Source of the DNA: Cymbidium sinense
Lineage: Eukaryota > Streptophyta > Magnoliopsida > Asparagales > Orchidaceae
Reading direction: 5' to 3'
DNA length: 64,000 bases
NCBI GenBank assembly: GCA_021442155.1
Contig: CM038214.1
Span: 23,709,808 to 23,773,807, forward strand
The position numbers and the translations under genes were made by a program. Below are positions 60,148-64,000 of this stretch, piece by piece (the stretch's first letter is position 1; every line of letters starts with the position of its first letter). The notes under the pieces are model-generated. The model had not been told where the DNA came from. It was given only the letters and a program-made list of their open reading frames with translations, and made no database searches.

Positions 60148-61844
60148 TGTGGTGTTTTAATTTGGAGTTGTAGGGAAACCACATAAATCATAGGGTGTAC
60201 TTATTGAAGTGATTAGCTATGATATTAAGATATGATGTACTATCTGGGAAGATAAAAACAACACCCTATAATGAACTTAATCACCTAATAAAGACTCCTA
60301 AGGCGATGGGTCACGATATATAGTGATCTTTCCCCTACCTTACATGGATGAGCAAAGTTGGGTTTATTTTATGCCAGGTTCTTTAGTTCCCTATGAAAGA
60401 AAACTTCCATAGTTAATTATATCTTAAGAAATGGGAGTTTCCTAAGAACACTCTCAATTAAAGTAATCAATAAGTATCTACAAATATTTTAAGGCTAGAC
60501 TATCAAGAATTAGTTATTATTAGAATTCAAATGAGATTGTTCAAATAGGAAGATTTCTTCATAGATTCTAAATTAGAATAAATAGGAAGCACCCATGATA
60601 TCAGGAAGCCTAGTAAGTGCTTCAATCTACCTTATAATGAGGCTTTACATTTTTGAATTAGAATTTACTTTTATTTAAATTAGAATTTCATTAGAATGCT
60701 AGGGCTTATAGTCCAACAACACAAGATTAAAGAAATGTCTAAGTGGTGTGGCCTTATTCTCGTAGCCCAAAGAAAATAAGTAGCTTCGAAACCTATATGT
60801 AAAATTATTTAGCACCTAATAGAAGCATGACTTAAGTCTAATTGGGAAAATGGGGCGTAATCATTTACCTCCATAAGAGAGAATAGACACATCCCGACTC
60901 TCTTGGACTTACAACCACTTAGAGTGGCTGCCAGCTAACACCTCCTACGCTTTAGATCCATGTAGGCCAATCTTATGTAAATACAAGCTAGTTAGGCTAT
61001 TATTTAATTAAGAAGGAAGCTAGAATCCTAAACTCACTTCTTAAGATATTAGATAATGTTTGGTATGCAAACATGACTCAGACTAATGTTGAAGATTTAT
61101 AAGTTTTTAAGATCATATGACACATTTAGTTTTGGACCAAGGCTTAAAAAAATTATGCCTATATATGCATGATGAAATTAAGTCATGGGCTAAATCAATT
61201 AGAAGAGGTGTTCTCCACTACAAGGGATTTCCCTCAAAGGTCAAGCATATCCCCTATAGTGCAAAAGCAGAGACCCTCTCTATTCAAGAGTGACATAATA
61301 TGATATGCATGGTGTGATAACATACATAGTTCAACTAAGGGGTTGTTAAATCTTTTATTATTTTAGTTAAAAACTTAGTCTTTGAAATGAGGTTATGAAT
61401 TATATTAGAATTTAAGTATGAGTTTTTTAGTGAGGATAGAAAATTTAATTTTTTATCCTAAAGAGCCAACCACATCTAAGCCACACATCAAATCATCACA
61501 CTTTAAGAAATCTATGAAAAGCATGTCATTTCTATTACACAAGCTAAACATAATAATCAATTATATGAATTTTGAAAAGAATAAAAGGCTGTTGCGGTCT
61601 GATACCATCATGCACCCTAAAAAAGAAAAGAAATTAAATAATTGAGCTCTATCCTTATACAAGTTGGATTATAATTCATCAATCTCTTGTTCTTCTTTCC
61701 AATCCTTGGATCCATTTTGCTCTAGGCTTCATAAGGCTTCCAAAGTCTTTGCCTTCTAGCCACTGCTCATCTTAAACCCCATAGCACTAATCCTATATTG
61801 CAAAAATTACAAATTTATGGAAAATGAAATCTAACTATGTCTCA
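60148..61844 (+). mobile_element. LTR-like unit of the Tat gypsy family, copy 3 (3' truncated)
   Basis: Starts TGTGGTGTTTTA at 60148, where the match with the reverse of 15097 begins, only 30 bp after the protease ORF. Collinear with the reverse of 15.1-13.43 kb. Landmarks: 'tttattttatgcca' at 60.36 kb, 'gtgttctccacta' at 61.2 kb, and 'ccactgctcatcttaaacccc' at 61.75 kb. The last ~500 bp seen in copy 2 are absent because a copia LTR starts at 61845. The whole RT-RNase H-integrase part between protease and this LTR is deleted, or the LTR belongs to another copy. Confidence 0.65.
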
Positions 61845-63975
61845 TGTTCTGATCAATTTTGATGATAATAAATGAATGCTTAGATCTTCTTATGAATGTT
61901 TTTATGTGTTTCAGATATATTAATCACTAATTACATATCTAATACATCTCACAATATGTTTGAGGAAATTTCAGGAATAGAAGAATAAAAGATAGATCAA
62001 AATGGATAATGTGAAGCTCAAGATACAATATTTTAGGTTATATTGCATTTATAACTATCTTAGAAATTCATATGAGTTAATTGGCATGAATTAATTTTCT
62101 CACAACTTAACATATTATTTTAATGAGGTTAATTTATATAAATCTCTATCTAATTAACAATCAATTACATGTTTCATACATAGCATTTGAATTGTCAAAA
62201 TAAGAAATGATAATAAATTATGACTATAAAGTGTAATTATTTTATTTACTTAATATAATTAAGTAATTTAATTTAATTTGAAGGTTACATAATAACTAAC
62301 ATATGTATGATTATATATAAATTATATCATAATATTTAAATTTCATATTTCAAAATTAACAAAAATATGTGAAATTTTGTATTTTAACCAAAGTCATTTT
62401 ATAATCAAGGAATTTATATCTGATTTCATCTCTAACGGATTCCTTGGATTTTTTTCTCCTTTAATTTAATAAGTTACATGATCCACATTTGAGTAAAATT
62501 GAATTTATTATGACTTTTCAAACATTAGCTGATTTTAATAATGAATTCAAGCTACATGCTTTGAATATATTAAGAGCCATATTTGATTATTTTTGACTTG
62601 CCCATGTGAATAGCTGAATTTTGGCTACTTAAATTTAATATTTATTTAATATAAATTTTTATTTTATTGAATATTAAATTATTATATGATAAAGTAATGT
62701 TAGAATAATATTTTTTTGAAATAATTCAAAATGACCTTCTTGCCTATAAATAGCCCTCATGCTCTTCATGAAAGTATTCTTCATTCAAATTCAAAATCCC
62801 TCCAACAAATTTAAGAGAAAATCTCTTAGATTTTCCTTCCAAGTGTTCTCCAAATATTGCAAGATCAAATCCTTAGTTTGGAATCTTCAACATCTTCAAC
62901 TAAGCAAGCTTTCTCAAATTACTTGAGTTTGTTTTCTTGATCTTAATCCCTTTTCAAGTTGTTCATACAATTTTCACCATCCATTTATTCTTTTCAATTT
63001 ATATTTTTGGTGAATTAGTCTTTGGACATCAAAGTCTAAAGTTTTTCACATCAAAGTTTCTTCAATCATTTTTTTGTGAAAAACTCTTGTGATAGTTTGT
63101 AGGATTTATTTTAACTTGTTGAAATTTTTATCATCCTACAAATTTCTTATGATTTCTTGAAATATTCCTTCATTAGTCTTATTTGAAAGATTATTTATTC
63201 TTAGATCTATTTTATAAGTATGTTTTAGCATTTCAAATTAATTTATTGTGCTGAAATTATTTTCATATTTGCTATATCTCTCTTTTTAATTAAAAACTTA
63301 CTAGTTTACTTAAATCTATCATATACTGATTTTATTTAAGTATTTTGTGATCATTTGCATTAATTCAAAGAATCTTTTTTGCTAAAATAAAATAAATTAT
63401 TCCTTGCTGAAATTTACTTTATTGTGTAAAAGAATATTGTGAATTTATTTTGAAATCATTTTTTATATTAGTCAAAATTAATAAAACATCTTATCACTTT
63501 AAGATATTTATTTTATTATTTCTTATCAATATTAAGTGAGCATTTTATCTTGCCAAATTTTTAAGTTGTAAAGTGATCATTTATAAGTTGTGAGATCATT
63601 TTGAATTGGATAGTTGGAATATTTGTGAGAGATTTATTTTATCAAAATTTATTATTTTGTATTTTTCTTTTGTGTAAAATTTATATTGGGGTTGTACTGC
63701 CTTTGTAGGAGAGTACATATTATTGTAGGGGTTGACTTGTGTATAGAGAGTAATATTTATAAGTTATTTTGCATTTAGTGGATTCCTAGCCGTGGGAGCT
63801 AAAGGGATGTGAATCAATGAAAATTATGTGCCTATTCTCTCTCTTTACTTTACTGTATTTTTATTTTTGTTGCATTAAGAATTATATCTTATTATTATAA
63901 AATCAAAAATTAATTTTCTATTAAAACTTAAAATTTAAGATTTAACTTTTAAAATTATTAATATCACTAAATTCA
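61845..63975 (+). mobile_element. Full-length copia LTR (~2.1 kb)
   Basis: Starts TGTTCTGATCAATTTTGATG at 61845, a typical copia LTR opening. A TATA box lies at 62745 and the segment ends near 63975. The second half (63237-63975) matches the LTR at 18.93-19.71 kb, with only small indels. It is inserted within gypsy LTR copy 3. The last ~45 bp of the LTR and the PBS are missing by comparison with the 19 kb element. Confidence 0.82.
62745..62753 (+). promoter_or_regulatory. TATA box of the copia LTR
   Basis: TATAAATAG preceded by 'cttgcc' and followed by 'ccctcatgctcttcatg', the usual U3/R layout of plant copia LTRs. It would have driven the element's genomic RNA. Confidence 0.7.
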
Positions 63976-64000
63976 CATAGACCTCCACTTTTAGATAGTG
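63976..64000 (+). pseudogene. Start of copia gag, cut by the window end
   Basis: 'atagacctccacttttagat' matches 19866-19886 in the gag start of the 19 kb element, but here it follows the LTR directly. About 160 bp (LTR end, PBS, gag start codon) are deleted. The element continues beyond the window. Confidence 0.75.

Noticed and set aside
1..64000. Whole window as a plant mitochondrial genome segment
   Set aside because: Only 27.7-37.5 kb has mitochondrial texture. nad1 is broken, and the rest is decayed nuclear retrotransposons with very high AT content.

Overview
The window looks like nuclear, intergenic DNA of a seed plant, most likely an angiosperm with a large repeat-rich genome. The base composition is very AT-rich. 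Every recognisable coding trace belongs to a plant retrotransposon lineage: Ty3/gypsy of the Tat/Ogre type with a second RNase H, Ty1/copia with a long LTR, and LINE elements with DUF4283, endonuclease, RT, RVT zinc-binding and RNase H parts. A mitochondrial-like tract is also present, carrying a decayed nad1 exon. I found no intact host gene, no tRNA or rRNA gene and no CRISPR array. All recognisable proteins are broken by stops and frameshifts, so this is a graveyard of nested elements.

Layout. 1-15.1 kb holds two copies of one ~2.1 kb LTR-like unit in opposite orientations (about 1.55-3.7 and 12.9-15.1 kb), on either side of AT-rich DNA and an inverted pair of a second, non-coding dispersed repeat (6.2-8.1 and 8.2-11.2 kb). 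At 15.2-16.6 kb is a strongly degenerate array of ~47 bp units. At 16.8-18.9 kb, minus strand, is the 3' half of a Tat-type gypsy element (RT/RNase H, second RNase H, integrase). A truncated plus-strand copia element (18.93-24.22 kb) interrupts it. A third copy of the non-coding repeat follows (24.2-27.25 kb).

27.75-37.5 kb differs in texture (higher GC, purine/pyrimidine-rich runs). It contains exon 1 of mitochondrial nad1 as a pseudogene and a chromovirus-like gypsy RT fragment. I read it as DNA transferred from the mitochondrion to the nucleus (NUMT) that has since decayed. A LINE on the plus strand (37.5-42.2 kb), a gypsy RT remnant (43.6-44.4 kb, minus), a promoter-bearing LTR-like segment (44.6-45.9 kb) and a second LINE on the minus strand (46-51.4 kb) follow.

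51.4-54.5 kb is extremely AT-rich and empty. At 54.74-54.83 kb is a near-perfect 42-bp-arm hairpin. It abuts an LTR fragment and a primer-binding-site-like motif leading into a plus-strand Tat gypsy gag (56.2-57.56 kb). A foreign stretch with ~63 bp tandem repeats (57.57-59.3 kb) splits this element before its protease (59.3-60.1 kb). The element then jumps straight to an LTR (60.15-61.84 kb), into which a long copia LTR with a TATA box (61.845-63.98 kb) is inserted. That LTR matches the one of the copia element at 19 kb.

The pieces do not work together as a pathway. Their order records successive insertions, deletions and one organelle DNA transfer.
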